The position numbers and the translations under genes were made by a program. DNA of 41,382 nt from Candidatus Palauibacter denitrificans (lineage in GTDB: Bacteria > Gemmatimonadota > Gemmatimonadetes > Palauibacterales > Palauibacteraceae): NCBI GenBank assembly GCA_009841015.1, contig VXMQ01000149.1, positions 1-41,382 of the forward strand, in the 5' to 3' direction. The notes beneath the pieces were generated by a model. The model had not been told where the DNA came from. It was given only the letters and a program-made list of their open reading frames with translations, and did no database searches. Positions 1 through 7,098 of the stretch are shown here, piece after piece (within the stretch, counting starts at the first letter, position 1; the number at the start of each line of letters is the position of its first letter).

Positions 1-297
1 GGTGGGCGTCACCTCCTCACCGTAGATGTCAAAGAGCGTACCCAGAGTGAGCGGCTTGGGCTCGGCCTCGGCCTTGCCGTTGGGCTCGTGAACCGCGAAG
101 CCCGCGGCGGCCTCGTCGGCCTGCCGCTTCGCGCGAGTCCAATCGCGGTGTTTGAGCGACCGCGTGAGCCTGCGCCCGTTCTCCCGCCACTCAATCTGGA
201 AGAGACCAGTCTTCGGGTCGGGGAAGACCCTCACCCGGTTGCGGCCCCACTCGCCGGCGCTGTAGGAGCGCCGGTCACGTTTCGTGCGTGCCATCAT
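1..297 (-). CDS. Tyrosine-recombinase-type integrase, N-terminal part (cut by window edge)
   Basis: Reading leftward from ATG ATG at 297/294, the frame stays open for all 99 codons to the window edge, so only the N-terminus is visible. The start reads MMARTKRDRRSYSAGEWG, followed by VRVFPDPKTGLFQIEWRENG and RSLKHRDWTRAKRQADEAAA, then a linker and LTLGTLFDIYGEEVTPT. This is the usual layout of phage- and island-type tyrosine recombinases: a basic tail, an arm-binding-like beta segment (xxWxENGRRxTRSL), and the start of the SAM-like core-binding domain. The catalytic R-H-R-Y residues would lie outside the window, so catalytic competence cannot be judged. It follows the mobilization genes in the same direction, with a gap of about 100 bp after the relaxase stop. 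This suggests an integrative mobilizable element whose attachment site lies further left. Confidence 0.72.
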   Translation of the reverse strand, partial: MMARTKRDRRSYSAGEWGRNRVRVFPDPKTGLFQIEWRENGRRLTRSLKHRDWTRAKRQADEAAAGFAVHEPNGKAEAEPKPLTLGTLFDIYGEEVTPT

Positions 298-401
298 TCG
301 ATTCCTCTCGATTCGATGGACTGCACGATCCGCCTTCCCGGAAGCTCGCGGAGAGAGTGCGCCCGCGCCAGACTCACGGCTCCCGTTTGCGAACGCGACC
401 A

Positions 402-1973
402 TCAGCGGCTCGGCCCCGCATCGCGGTCCGGCCCGGGCGTCGGCGGCCGTATCACCAGCCGCGTCCGCTCGGTCTCGCGCCGGTGGATGTCCCATAGTAC
501 TCGGCCAAGCGTGTCACTTGCCCGTCGAGCCGCTCGATTTGCCGCTGCAAGGCTTCGTTCTCCCCGCTCTGCCGCTCGGCGTGCTGCCTCAAGGCTTCGA
601 CGTATTCTCGCAAGACTTCGGCGTACTCGTGCAAGGCTTCGATCTGCCCGGAGTGCCGCCGCTGTTCCTGCTCGTACTGCTCGGACAACCTCCGCAAGGC
701 CCTCGTCAACTGCTCCTCTAACGCGGTCATAGACCTCCTTCACCTGTTCGACAGCTTCACGGCAGGCCGATCGCGCCACGTCCAGTCCGTGTTGTCCAGC
801 GTCCCCGCTGGCAGCACCACGACCCGCTCTCCCTCGATCTCCAGCAGCGCGACCCCCCAGGTGTCCACCTCCATTTGCGCGAGCGTCTCCCGCGCGTCTT
901 GGATGTCGTAGTCCAGTTCGGCGAGCGTCTCGATCCGGTCCCGAATGCTCGACGTCAACCAGCGCATCGTCGCCCAGCTTCCGCCGAAGAAACCGATCCA
1001 AAGGCTCAGGCCGACGATCAGGGGCCGTTGCCACGCCTTTGCCAGCAACTCGCGCATGTTCCCGACCGCCACCTCCGTATCGCGCTCGATTGTACTGAGC
1101 GCGTTCCTCGCGACGCGCCGCGAGTTCTCGGCGAGCCGCTTCAGCTCGCTCGCGGTCAACTCCTCGATCTCCCTGCGTTCGTTCTCCAGCCGTCGCCTTA
1201 GCCGGTCGCTCAAATCGTTCGCGGTCGAAGTTCTCTCCATACAGTTCTCCCTTGAGACGCCAGCGGTCCCCGGTCTCGGGGTCGAGCGCGGTGAGGTATT
1301 CCTTGCCTTGGCGCGGCACTTCGAGGCCCGCCTCCCGGAGCGCGGCGACGACATCGTGGCGGTTGCTCACCATGCCGTGCTCGACGCGCTGGATCAGGTA
1401 GTCCCGGATCAGGTCGCGCGGGGATGCTTCGAGCCGGAGCCCCGTCCGCAGCTGGGCCGCCTCGATGTAGGCGCGGTGTCCGGGCTGCTGCACTCTGGCT
1501 CTGGCCGGATCGTCGGGACGGCCCCAGCCGTGTTCGTGGTTGAAGGCGTCCCGGAGCGGATCGAACGTCCGTTGCCAGCCCGGAGGGGCAATGTTCAGGC
1601 TTCGACCGGTCTCCAAGTCGCACCGCGCGGCGAGGACATGGACATGGGCACCGCCGCCCTCCTCGCGGTGCAGCACCGCCGCCCACGCGTAGCGGTCGGG
1701 CTCCAGCCCCGCCCAAGCCGTCTTCTCGAAGTCTTCGAGGACGGCTTCGATCTGCTCGTCGGTGGGATGGTCGTCCGGTGCCCAGGCGATCACGCCGGAC
1801 GTGTACTTGTGCTCGAAGCCGAGCGAGTCGGACACCGCGGCGACCATGTCGGGGTTGCCCCGCAGCACCTCGACGCCCTCGCGCGGCTTCCCGGCTGCGT
1901 CCTGCTCCCCGAGGAGGTACTTGGCCGCGGCCCGTGCCGACCCGGTCCCGTGCGCGAGAAACTTAACGTGCAT
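402..1973 (-). CDS. mbeA: ColE1/MbeA-type mobilization relaxase
   Basis: This protein of 523 aa would nick oriT and attach covalently to the transferred strand during conjugative mobilization. The N-terminus (MHVKFLAHGTG...AKYLLG) lines up with ColE1 MbeA as I remember it, including a tyrosine at residue 19, the position of the MbeA catalytic tyrosine. Further matches are RGNP at 38-41, KYTSG at 56-60, ETGRSLN at 121-127, and a metal motif with H102, H110 and H112. ColE1 MbeA has His-Glu-Asn at the three metal positions, whereas this protein has the canonical three histidines. After about residue 245 the tail is rich in Arg, Ala and Glu, because the DNA there also encodes the nested mbeB- and mbeD-like genes. 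The start overlaps the end of mobC by 11 bp, suggesting translational coupling. The family assignment is firm; activity is inferred. Confidence 0.88.
   Translation of the reverse strand: MHVKFLAHGTGSARAAAKYLLGEQDAAGKPREGVEVLRGNPDMVAAVSDSLGFEHKYTSGVIAWAPDDHPTDEQIEAVLEDFEKTAWAGLEPDRYAWAAVLHREEGGGAHVHVLAARCDLETGRSLNIAPPGWQRTFDPLRDAFNHEHGWGRPDDPARARVQQPGHRAYIEAAQLRTGLRLEASPRDLIRDYLIQRVEHGMVSNRHDVVAALREAGLEVPRQGKEYLTALDPETGDRWRLKGELYGENFDRERFERPAKATAGERTQGDRGVDRERAEAARRELAARREERAQYNRARYGGGGREHARVAGKGVATAPDRRPEPLDRFLRRKLGDDALVDVEHSGPDRDARRTGLRHPRRAGDARANGGGHLGGRAAGDRGRAGRGAASGDAGQHGLDVARSACREAVEQVKEVYDRVRGAVDEGLAEVVRAVRAGTAAALRADRSLARVRRSLARIRRSLEAARRAAERGERSLAAANRAARRASDTLGRVLWDIHRRETERTRLVIRPPTPGPDRDAGPSR
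452..730 (-). CDS. mbeD: MbeD-like mobilization protein nested in the relaxase gene
   Basis: This 92-aa protein is encoded entirely within the 3' end of the relaxase gene, in another frame on the same strand. It starts at an ATG preceded by a strong Shine-Dalgarno sequence (AAGGAGG, about 4 nt from the ATG). The protein is almost all heptad-like coiled coil (EQLTRALRRLSEQYEQEQ, then LREYVEALRQHAERQ and LQRQIERLDGQVTRLAEYYG), as in ColE1 MbeD and related MobD proteins, which are small accessory or entry-exclusion proteins. It sits 9 bp downstream of the mbeB-like stop and in the same frame, reproducing the ColE1 arrangement. The RBS, gene order and coiled-coil character support a real gene despite full overlap. 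Sequence identity to MbeD is probably low, so the name rests mainly on synteny. Confidence 0.68.
   Translation of the reverse strand: MTALEEQLTRALRRLSEQYEQEQRRHSGQIEALHEYAEVLREYVEALRQHAERQSGENEALQRQIERLDGQVTRLAEYYGTSTGARPSGRGW
740..1240 (-). CDS. mbeB: MbeB-like mobilization protein nested in the relaxase gene
   Basis: This 166-aa protein lies wholly inside the relaxase gene in another frame. The ATG at 1240 is chosen over an upstream in-frame start because AAGGGAG sits about 8 nt before it and the homologous-looking protein begins there (MERTSTANDLSDRLRRRLEN). A charged helical N-terminus (about 1-70, including IEELTASELKRLAENSRR) leads into one hydrophobic, probably membrane-spanning helix (PLIVGLSLWIGFFGGSWATM, about 74-93). 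A short helix and a beta-rich tail (VALLEIEGERVVVLP) follow. This is the MobB/MbeB plan: a helical domain, one transmembrane segment near the middle, and a small C-terminal domain. MobB proteins help the relaxosome dock to the conjugation machinery. Such a sensible membrane protein in the second frame is strong evidence of genuine dual coding. Confidence 0.78.
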   Translation of the reverse strand: MERTSTANDLSDRLRRRLENERREIEELTASELKRLAENSRRVARNALSTIERDTEVAVGNMRELLAKAWQRPLIVGLSLWIGFFGGSWATMRWLTSSIRDRIETLAELDYDIQDARETLAQMEVDTWGVALLEIEGERVVVLPAGTLDNTDWTWRDRPAVKLSNR

Positions 1974-2301
1974 CGCGATCCGGGTTCTCGAAGCGGGCCA
2001 GCGCCGTAAGCGCCCGTTCGATGGCGACGAGGCGGGCGAGGACCTCGACGGCCTCGGCCGCCCCCTTATGGGTATTCGCCCACCGCGCGATCTGGTTCAG
2101 GTTGTTCCCGATGCGCGCCGCCTCCCGCGTGCGCTCGCGCTCGACCTCCGCGTGCGGCACGGTCCAGGTCCGCGCCCGACCGAGCGACCGGCGCACCAGA
2201 TCCGACAGCGTCAAGCCTGCGGAGCGCGCCTTGGCGTGCCACTCGGCACGCTCCGCGTCGCTGGCGCGGACCTTCACCCAAACGGGGCGTCCGGCGCTCA
2301 C
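1963..2301 (-). CDS. mobC: MobC/MbeC relaxosome accessory protein
   Basis: This is a small basic protein of 112 aa. The N-terminal part (PVWVKVRASDAERAEWHAKA, then GLTLSDLVRRSLG) resembles a ribbon-helix-helix DNA-binding domain. The C-terminal half carries the MobC signature (EAARIGNNLNQIARWANTHK). MobC proteins bind oriT next to the nick and help open the DNA for the relaxase. It is the first gene of the leftward mobilization operon and overlaps the relaxase start by 11 bp. The ATG at 2301 gives the expected length. The noncoding DNA just upstream (2302-2420) is where oriT lies in ColE1-type systems. Confidence is high because the NNLNQIARW motif is diagnostic. Confidence 0.85.
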   Translation of the reverse strand: MSAGRPVWVKVRASDAERAEWHAKARSAGLTLSDLVRRSLGRARTWTVPHAEVERERTREAARIGNNLNQIARWANTHKGAAEAVEVLARLVAIERALTALARFENPDRDAR

Positions 2302-2319
2302 GGCGCGCCGTTTCCGTTG

Positions 2320-2415
2320 CGGGGGTCACAGGGGGCGCAGCCCCCCGCCAGCCCCTCCGGGAGACACACGGAGTGTGGCCACGGGGGGTAGGCTGGCTTC
2401 GCTACATAAGCCGCT
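2320..2415. other. oriT: Candidate oriT region upstream of mobC
   Basis: The noncoding DNA immediately upstream of mobC contains a perfect hairpin, GGGGGC-GCA-GCCCCC (2331-2345). A second small dyad, GGCTT-N8-AAGCC (2395-2399 and 2408-2412), overlaps CTGGCTTC at 2393-2400. The ColE1 nick core as I recall it is CTGG/CTTA, so seven of eight bases match. Position next to mobC, inverted repeats and a nick-like octamer together suggest oriT. An octamer match alone can occur by chance, and the nicked strand has not been determined. Confidence 0.4.
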
Positions 2416-3200
2416 ACCGATCCGCCCTTGGGAGCGGCGTCCGGGACACGGCGGCCGCCGTCGTCGCAGCGGTGCCGGGGCACCTCCGCGAGCACTCCGG
2501 GGAACCCGTTCAGACGGACCTCGCGAGGCGCGGCTGGCGGTGGGACGGAGACCGGCGATGCCGGGCCGTCCATGCACTCTGGAAGCCGGAGCGGCGAACG
2601 ATCTCGCCAGCGCCCATGTCGCTGAGCACTGGCACCGGTTCCGCATTGGGGTGGATCAAGCTGACTACTTGCGACTCCTCCGGTGTTTCGACTCGTTCGC
2701 TCGGGCCGTCCCTCACGCTTCGGTGACCCGAAGGGCCGCGCATTACGGATTCCATCAGCAGTTGGTTTCAATCCAGCCATCGGGCACTGAAGCTGCCGAC
2801 GCTGACCCGCGCCGATATCGAGGGCCGGATCGCAAGTTTCATGGACCCCGAAGTCCGCCGGGGACGTGAGGCCGCGTCCCCGAGAAACACGGTTCATCCG
2901 CGTGTCGAACAACTGCTTCGGTGTGTCCATGACTCGAACGCTGAACGACCGCCCGCCAGCGAGTCAACCCGCCCGAAAGCGCCCTTTGTCCAATAGCGTT
3001 CAAGGATGTTCAATGACGTAAAGCAGCCGGAGGAGGCCGTCGCCAACGGGCCGGGAAAACACCCCCTCCGGCACTTGGCGAGCCTCCCTGCGCGGCCTTC
3101 CCGAAAGAGCGGTCGTTCCGAAGGGTGTCGCGAACGGCGGTTGTATGCCCGCGGCGTTGCTCGGCCTACAGCTCTTCCGCGCTCGGCCGCCGTTCGGCGC
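2416..3200. other. Noncoding or decayed stretch between mobilization and restriction operons
   Basis: I find no convincing gene in about 785 bp. Several open frames exist on both strands but have poor codon logic and no recognisable motif. The longest plausible trace is on the plus strand at about 2727-2996, reading ITDSISSWFQSSHRALKLPT and continuing to KAPFVQ before a stop. It has no clear start and may be the tail of a decayed gene. Since mobC is transcribed away leftward and the metallopeptidase gene ends at 3201 on the same strand, this stretch probably holds the terminator of the restriction operon and the promoter of the mobilization operon. I could not pinpoint either. Confidence 0.4.
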
Positions 3201-3971
3201 TTACTTCCACTCCTCGTCGGGGAGGTGGGCGCGGTTCAACTCGTCGGCGCGCTGAGGCCAGTCCGGCATCGCCCGGTCCATGATCTTGCGGAAGCGCTCG
3301 TTGTGGCTCGGTTCGACGAGGTGGACCATCTCGTGAACCACGACGTACTCAATGCAGGACAGCGGCTTCTTGGCCAGTTCGGAGTTCAGCCAGATGCGGC
3401 GGGCCGCCGGGTTGCAGGTTCCCCAGCGCGTCTTCATGCGGCGGACGCGCCACTCGGCCACCCGCACGCCGATCCTCGGCTCCCACTTGGCGGCCCATGC
3501 GGAGAATCGCTCGCGGAGACCAGCCCGATACCAAGCATACAGCATCGCTTCCCGGGCGTCGCGACCGGTCGCGGAGCGGACCCGCATTTCGATCCAAGCG
3601 TTCCCCCTCAGGCGAATCCCTACCGGGCCGGACGATTCGATCACGTCCAGCCGGTAGCGCCGCCCCTCGAAGTAGTGGCTCTCGCCGGACACGAACTCGC
3701 GGCGGGACTGGCGCTCCTGCTTCAGGAACCCGTCGCGCTTCCGCCGAATCCACGCCAGCCGCGAAATCACCGCCAGCCGCACGGCCTCGTCGTCGAGGCG
3801 CAGCGGGGCGGCAACGCGCACACGTCCCTCCGGCGGGTAGACGCCCAGATGCAGGTGCTTGATGTCCTTGCGGACGACCTCGACGGAGATGCCGCCAACC
3901 TCCAGCAGGGAAGCCGAGACCGATCCGGCGGATCCGTCGGCGGATGCCCGGACGCGCGATTCAGTACTCAC
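3201..3971 (-). CDS. YgjP-like zinc metallopeptidase (DUF45/M48-type) at the end of the RM operon
   Basis: This 256-aa protein is of the YgjP/DUF45 family, a WLM/SprT-like zinc metallopeptidase group. The C-terminal domain shows the conserved MKTRWGTC segment (179-186), then IWLNSELAKKP and the zinc motif HEMVH (213-217), with a third histidine ligand six residues on at H223 (HLVEPSHNERF). The N-terminal half is the usual beta-rich domain. The GTG start at 3971 overlaps the hsdR stop by 11 bp, so it is probably translated with hsdR as the last gene of the operon. Genes of this family often sit beside type I restriction genes, but their role there is not established. Turnover of restriction subunits or of an anti-restriction protein is speculation. 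No signal peptide is seen, so it should be cytoplasmic. Confidence 0.85.
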   Translation of the reverse strand: MSTESRVRASADGSAGSVSASLLEVGGISVEVVRKDIKHLHLGVYPPEGRVRVAAPLRLDDEAVRLAVISRLAWIRRKRDGFLKQERQSRREFVSGESHYFEGRRYRLDVIESSGPVGIRLRGNAWIEMRVRSATGRDAREAMLYAWYRAGLRERFSAWAAKWEPRIGVRVAEWRVRRMKTRWGTCNPAARRIWLNSELAKKPLSCIEYVVVHEMVHLVEPSHNERFRKIMDRAMPDWPQRADELNRAHLPDEEWK

Positions 3972-6900
3972 TCTGTCCCTTCACGATGTCGAAGATCGCG
4001 GCCGCGCTGGCCCGGTAGGCTCCGAGCGCCTCGTGGATCGCTTTCCTGATGTACGTTTCCTTGATCGGGTTGTCGCGCCAAGCGTCCCTCCGAGCCTTTC
4101 GAACAGCCCGGTCGACGGCCAGCGCGACGGACTCTCTCGGGTCGCCCTCCGGTTCGGGCATCGGCAGCGGCGGTGCCTCGGGGAGATTGTCGTAGATCGC
4201 GCGCAAGGCCGCGGTATTGATGGTCGCCGGCCGCGCCCCGCCGTCCTCGCCGCGTCTTACCTTGGCGGCCAGCGCGGTCACGCGCTTCAGGTAGTCCTCG
4301 TAGGCGATCGCCTCCTCGCGCCGTTGCCGGATCAACTCGTCGAGCAGGCTGGACATCCGTTCGTAGTACTTCGGATTGACGGACATCTCGTCCACGATCA
4401 GGCGGCGGACGTTGTTCTCGATGGTCTCGGCGACGGAGCGCCGGTTCCCCCGGATCCCATCGGGCAGCGAGCCGACGGCGTCCTCGGGGCGTTCGACGAG
4501 CAGATCGACGAGCGTCATGTCGTCGAAGGTGGACAGGACCTTGGAGTCGTCGGCGCGGATGTAGGCGTCCAGAAGATGCCGCATCGCGGGCTCGAACATC
4601 TTCAGGTCCACGAAGTCGCCGCTGTTCAGCTTGATTTCCTGGCGGACCTTCTCGTAGTGGTCCACTTCGTCCCGGGTGGCCCTCCGTTCGGCGTCCGTGT
4701 AGCCCGCCGCGAGCATCTCGTTGGCCAAGTCCGCGTAGGCACGAAGGAACGCGGCCACGAGCCGGTAAAGGGTGAGACGCTTGCGTTCGTTGGCCGCCAG
4801 CTGGCGGGCCGCCTCCTCGCCGCCGCCCGTGCCGTCCTGACAGAAGTAGCGCAGGTACGCGGCGGTGTCGCGGGGCGGATCGACCCCTTCGCAGAGCGCG
4901 CGGACGGCCTCGCGGCCCGCCTCCAGCCGCTTCCGTCCCCGCTCCAGACGATCCGTCAGCAGCCCTTCCACGTCCTCGCGGTCGTAGCCCTCGAAGGCTT
5001 CGCCCGTGTAGTTCCGGATCGCGCCCTCCAGCGAACGGAACAGATCCTTGTAGTCGATGACGTGGCCGTACTCCTTGTCCTCGCCATCAAGGCGGTTGAC
5101 CCGGCAGATCGCCTGAAACAGGCCATGGTCCTGCATCTTCTTGTCGATGTAGAGGTACGTCGCGGGCGGGGCGTCGAACCCGGTCAGCAGCTTGTCCACG
5201 ACGATAAGGAGCTTCATCCGCGCCGGGTCCTTCACGAACCGCTTCTTGACGTCCTTCTCGAACTGCTCGGCCTTGTGCATGGCCGTGTCTTCGGGCTCGC
5301 CGAAGTGGTCCGCGAGCATGCGCCGGTAGACCTCGTACTTGAGCAGCTTCTCGGTCGGACCCTCCCCGGTCTCCTCGCCCGCGATGTCCCTCGCGGCCGG
5401 CTGGTACGACGTGACGATCGCGCACCTGCCCTTCAGGTGGGTCTCGCTGAAACGCTGGAAGAAGCGGCAGGCCGCGTAGATGCTGTCGGACACGAGCATG
5501 GCGTTGCCCCGCCCGCTCTTGAGCCGGTCGCGCGTCTCCATGTCCAAGAGGATGTCGTCCACGATCTGGTCGATCCGCTCGCGCGAACTCGTGACCTTCC
5601 TCATGGTGCCCCAACGCTGGCGCAACTGCGCCTTGGCGAGATCGCTGAGCCCCTGGGTCTTCAGGTCGAACCACTGGTCGACTTTCGCCTCGGAGGTCAG
5701 GTGCTGGTCGATGTCGCGTGCCTCGTAGCGCAGGTCGAGCACCACCTTGTCGCGGATCGCCTCGTCGTACTTGTAGGTGTGGATGTAGGGGCCGAAGGTC
5801 TCGATGCTGCGCCGCTTGTCGGACTTGAGCAGCGGCGTGCCGGTGAAGCCGATCAGGGTGGCCTCCGGCAGCAGCTTCTTCATCGCATCGTGGAGCTTGC
5901 CCGACTGCGTGCGGTGGCACTCGTCCACGAATACGTAGATGTCTCCGGCGGGCCGGGAACCGCCGTAGATGTGGGCGCGAAGGTCGCTCACGTAGCGGTC
6001 GATGTCGCCCTCCTCCGAACCGCCGAACTTGTGGACGAGCGAACAGATCAGCGACAGGGCGGGATCGCGGAGCGCCTCGGCCAAGTCCGCGCCGCTTTTC
6101 GTGCGGTGGATCTCCTCGTCCACGCCAACAAAGACCTGCTCGATCTGGTCGTCGAGTTCCGTGCGGTCGGTGACGACGAGCACGCGGCCACCGGTAACGT
6201 TCTCGCGGATCCACTTCGCAAGCCACACCATCGTCAGGCTCTTCCCGCTGCCCTGGGTGTGCCAGATGATCCCGCCGTCGCGCCGCTTCACATGGGACTG
6301 CGCCGCCTTCACGCCGAAATACTGGTTGTGGCGGCAGATCTTCTTGGCGCCCGCGTCGAACACCACGAAGTCGTGGATCAGTTCGAGGAAGCGGCCCGGT
6401 GCGCAGAGGTCGGCGAGTTCCTGGAGAAGCGACGAATCGGAGTTCGATGCGGGCGGGGATGCCCCAGCCTCCTTCCAGCGCAGCCAGTACTTCTCCGGTG
6501 TGCCGACCACGCCATATCGGAGCCCCTGCGAGTCGTTGCCCGCCATCACCAACTGCACGGTGGTGAAGAAGTGCGGGATGAAGTGCTTCTTCTGGTTGGC
6601 GAGGTTCTGGCGGATCCCCTCGGACACCGACACGGTCGAGCGCTTGAGTTCGAGGACGCCCAGCGCGATGCCGTTCACGTAGAGGACGAGATCGGGCCGC
6701 TTGGTGTTCCGGCCGCCGACCGTGACCTCCTCGGCGATGGCGAAGTCGTTGGCGGACGGATCGTTCCAGTCGATCAGATCAACGGTGGCCGTGTCCTTGC
6801 CGACCCCGGGACGCACCTTCGCGCCGTAGCGGAGAAGGGTGTAGACCTCCCGGTTGGCTTCGTAGAGGGTGCGGCTTCCGCCCAGCGCGGCGGCTTGGTC

Positions 6901-7098
6901 GAGCTTCGCGACGGCCTTCGCGATCAGGTTCGCCGAATGGCCGCCGCGCTTCAGGAAGCTGGCGAGGATCCGGGATTCGACGTTGCGGTTGCCGTCCCGC
7001 TCCCGCCAGTCGCCGAGGTAGCGGTAGCCGAGGCCGTCCCGGAAGAGTGCGACGACCCGCCGCTGCGTCTTGATCTCCCTTTCGCCGACGGGGGTCAC
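3961..7098 (-). CDS. hsdR: Type I restriction enzyme R subunit (HsdR)
   Basis: This 1045-aa protein is the motor and nuclease subunit of a type I restriction-modification complex. It translocates DNA using ATP and cuts unmodified DNA far from the recognition site. The N-terminal nuclease motif is RPDLVLYVNGIALGVLELK (D136, E150, K152, a PD-(D/E)xK site). The superfamily 2 helicase core has Walker A HTQGSGKS (280-287), a conserved DRTELD (311-316), a DECH box (392-395) and the following GFTGTP. Later segments include KLLTGFDAPPATYLYIDKKM and QAICRVNRLDGEDKEYGHVI, a typical motif VI region. The GTG start at 7098 forms a GTGA overlap with the preceding gene. Length and motifs look intact. This subunit would be harmless to the host only if methylation by HsdMS works, which matters because hsdS appears frameshifted. 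Confidence 0.95.
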   Translation of the reverse strand: MTPVGEREIKTQRRVVALFRDGLGYRYLGDWRERDGNRNVESRILASFLKRGGHSANLIAKAVAKLDQAAALGGSRTLYEANREVYTLLRYGAKVRPGVGKDTATVDLIDWNDPSANDFAIAEEVTVGGRNTKRPDLVLYVNGIALGVLELKRSTVSVSEGIRQNLANQKKHFIPHFFTTVQLVMAGNDSQGLRYGVVGTPEKYWLRWKEAGASPPASNSDSSLLQELADLCAPGRFLELIHDFVVFDAGAKKICRHNQYFGVKAAQSHVKRRDGGIIWHTQGSGKSLTMVWLAKWIRENVTGGRVLVVTDRTELDDQIEQVFVGVDEEIHRTKSGADLAEALRDPALSLICSLVHKFGGSEEGDIDRYVSDLRAHIYGGSRPAGDIYVFVDECHRTQSGKLHDAMKKLLPEATLIGFTGTPLLKSDKRRSIETFGPYIHTYKYDEAIRDKVVLDLRYEARDIDQHLTSEAKVDQWFDLKTQGLSDLAKAQLRQRWGTMRKVTSSRERIDQIVDDILLDMETRDRLKSGRGNAMLVSDSIYAACRFFQRFSETHLKGRCAIVTSYQPAARDIAGEETGEGPTEKLLKYEVYRRMLADHFGEPEDTAMHKAEQFEKDVKKRFVKDPARMKLLIVVDKLLTGFDAPPATYLYIDKKMQDHGLFQAICRVNRLDGEDKEYGHVIDYKDLFRSLEGAIRNYTGEAFEGYDREDVEGLLTDRLERGRKRLEAGREAVRALCEGVDPPRDTAAYLRYFCQDGTGGGEEAARQLAANERKRLTLYRLVAAFLRAYADLANEMLAAGYTDAERRATRDEVDHYEKVRQEIKLNSGDFVDLKMFEPAMRHLLDAYIRADDSKVLSTFDDMTLVDLLVERPEDAVGSLPDGIRGNRRSVAETIENNVRRLIVDEMSVNPKYYERMSSLLDELIRQRREEAIAYEDYLKRVTALAAKVRRGEDGGARPATINTAALRAIYDNLPEAPPLPMPEPEGDPRESVALAVDRAVRKARRDAWRDNPIKETYIRKAIHEALGAYRASAAAIFDIVKGQSEY

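Noticed and set aside
2298..2930. Minus-strand frame upstream of mobC
   Set aside because: Considered as an extra mobilization gene, but it has no recognisable domain or RBS and covers the likely oriT.
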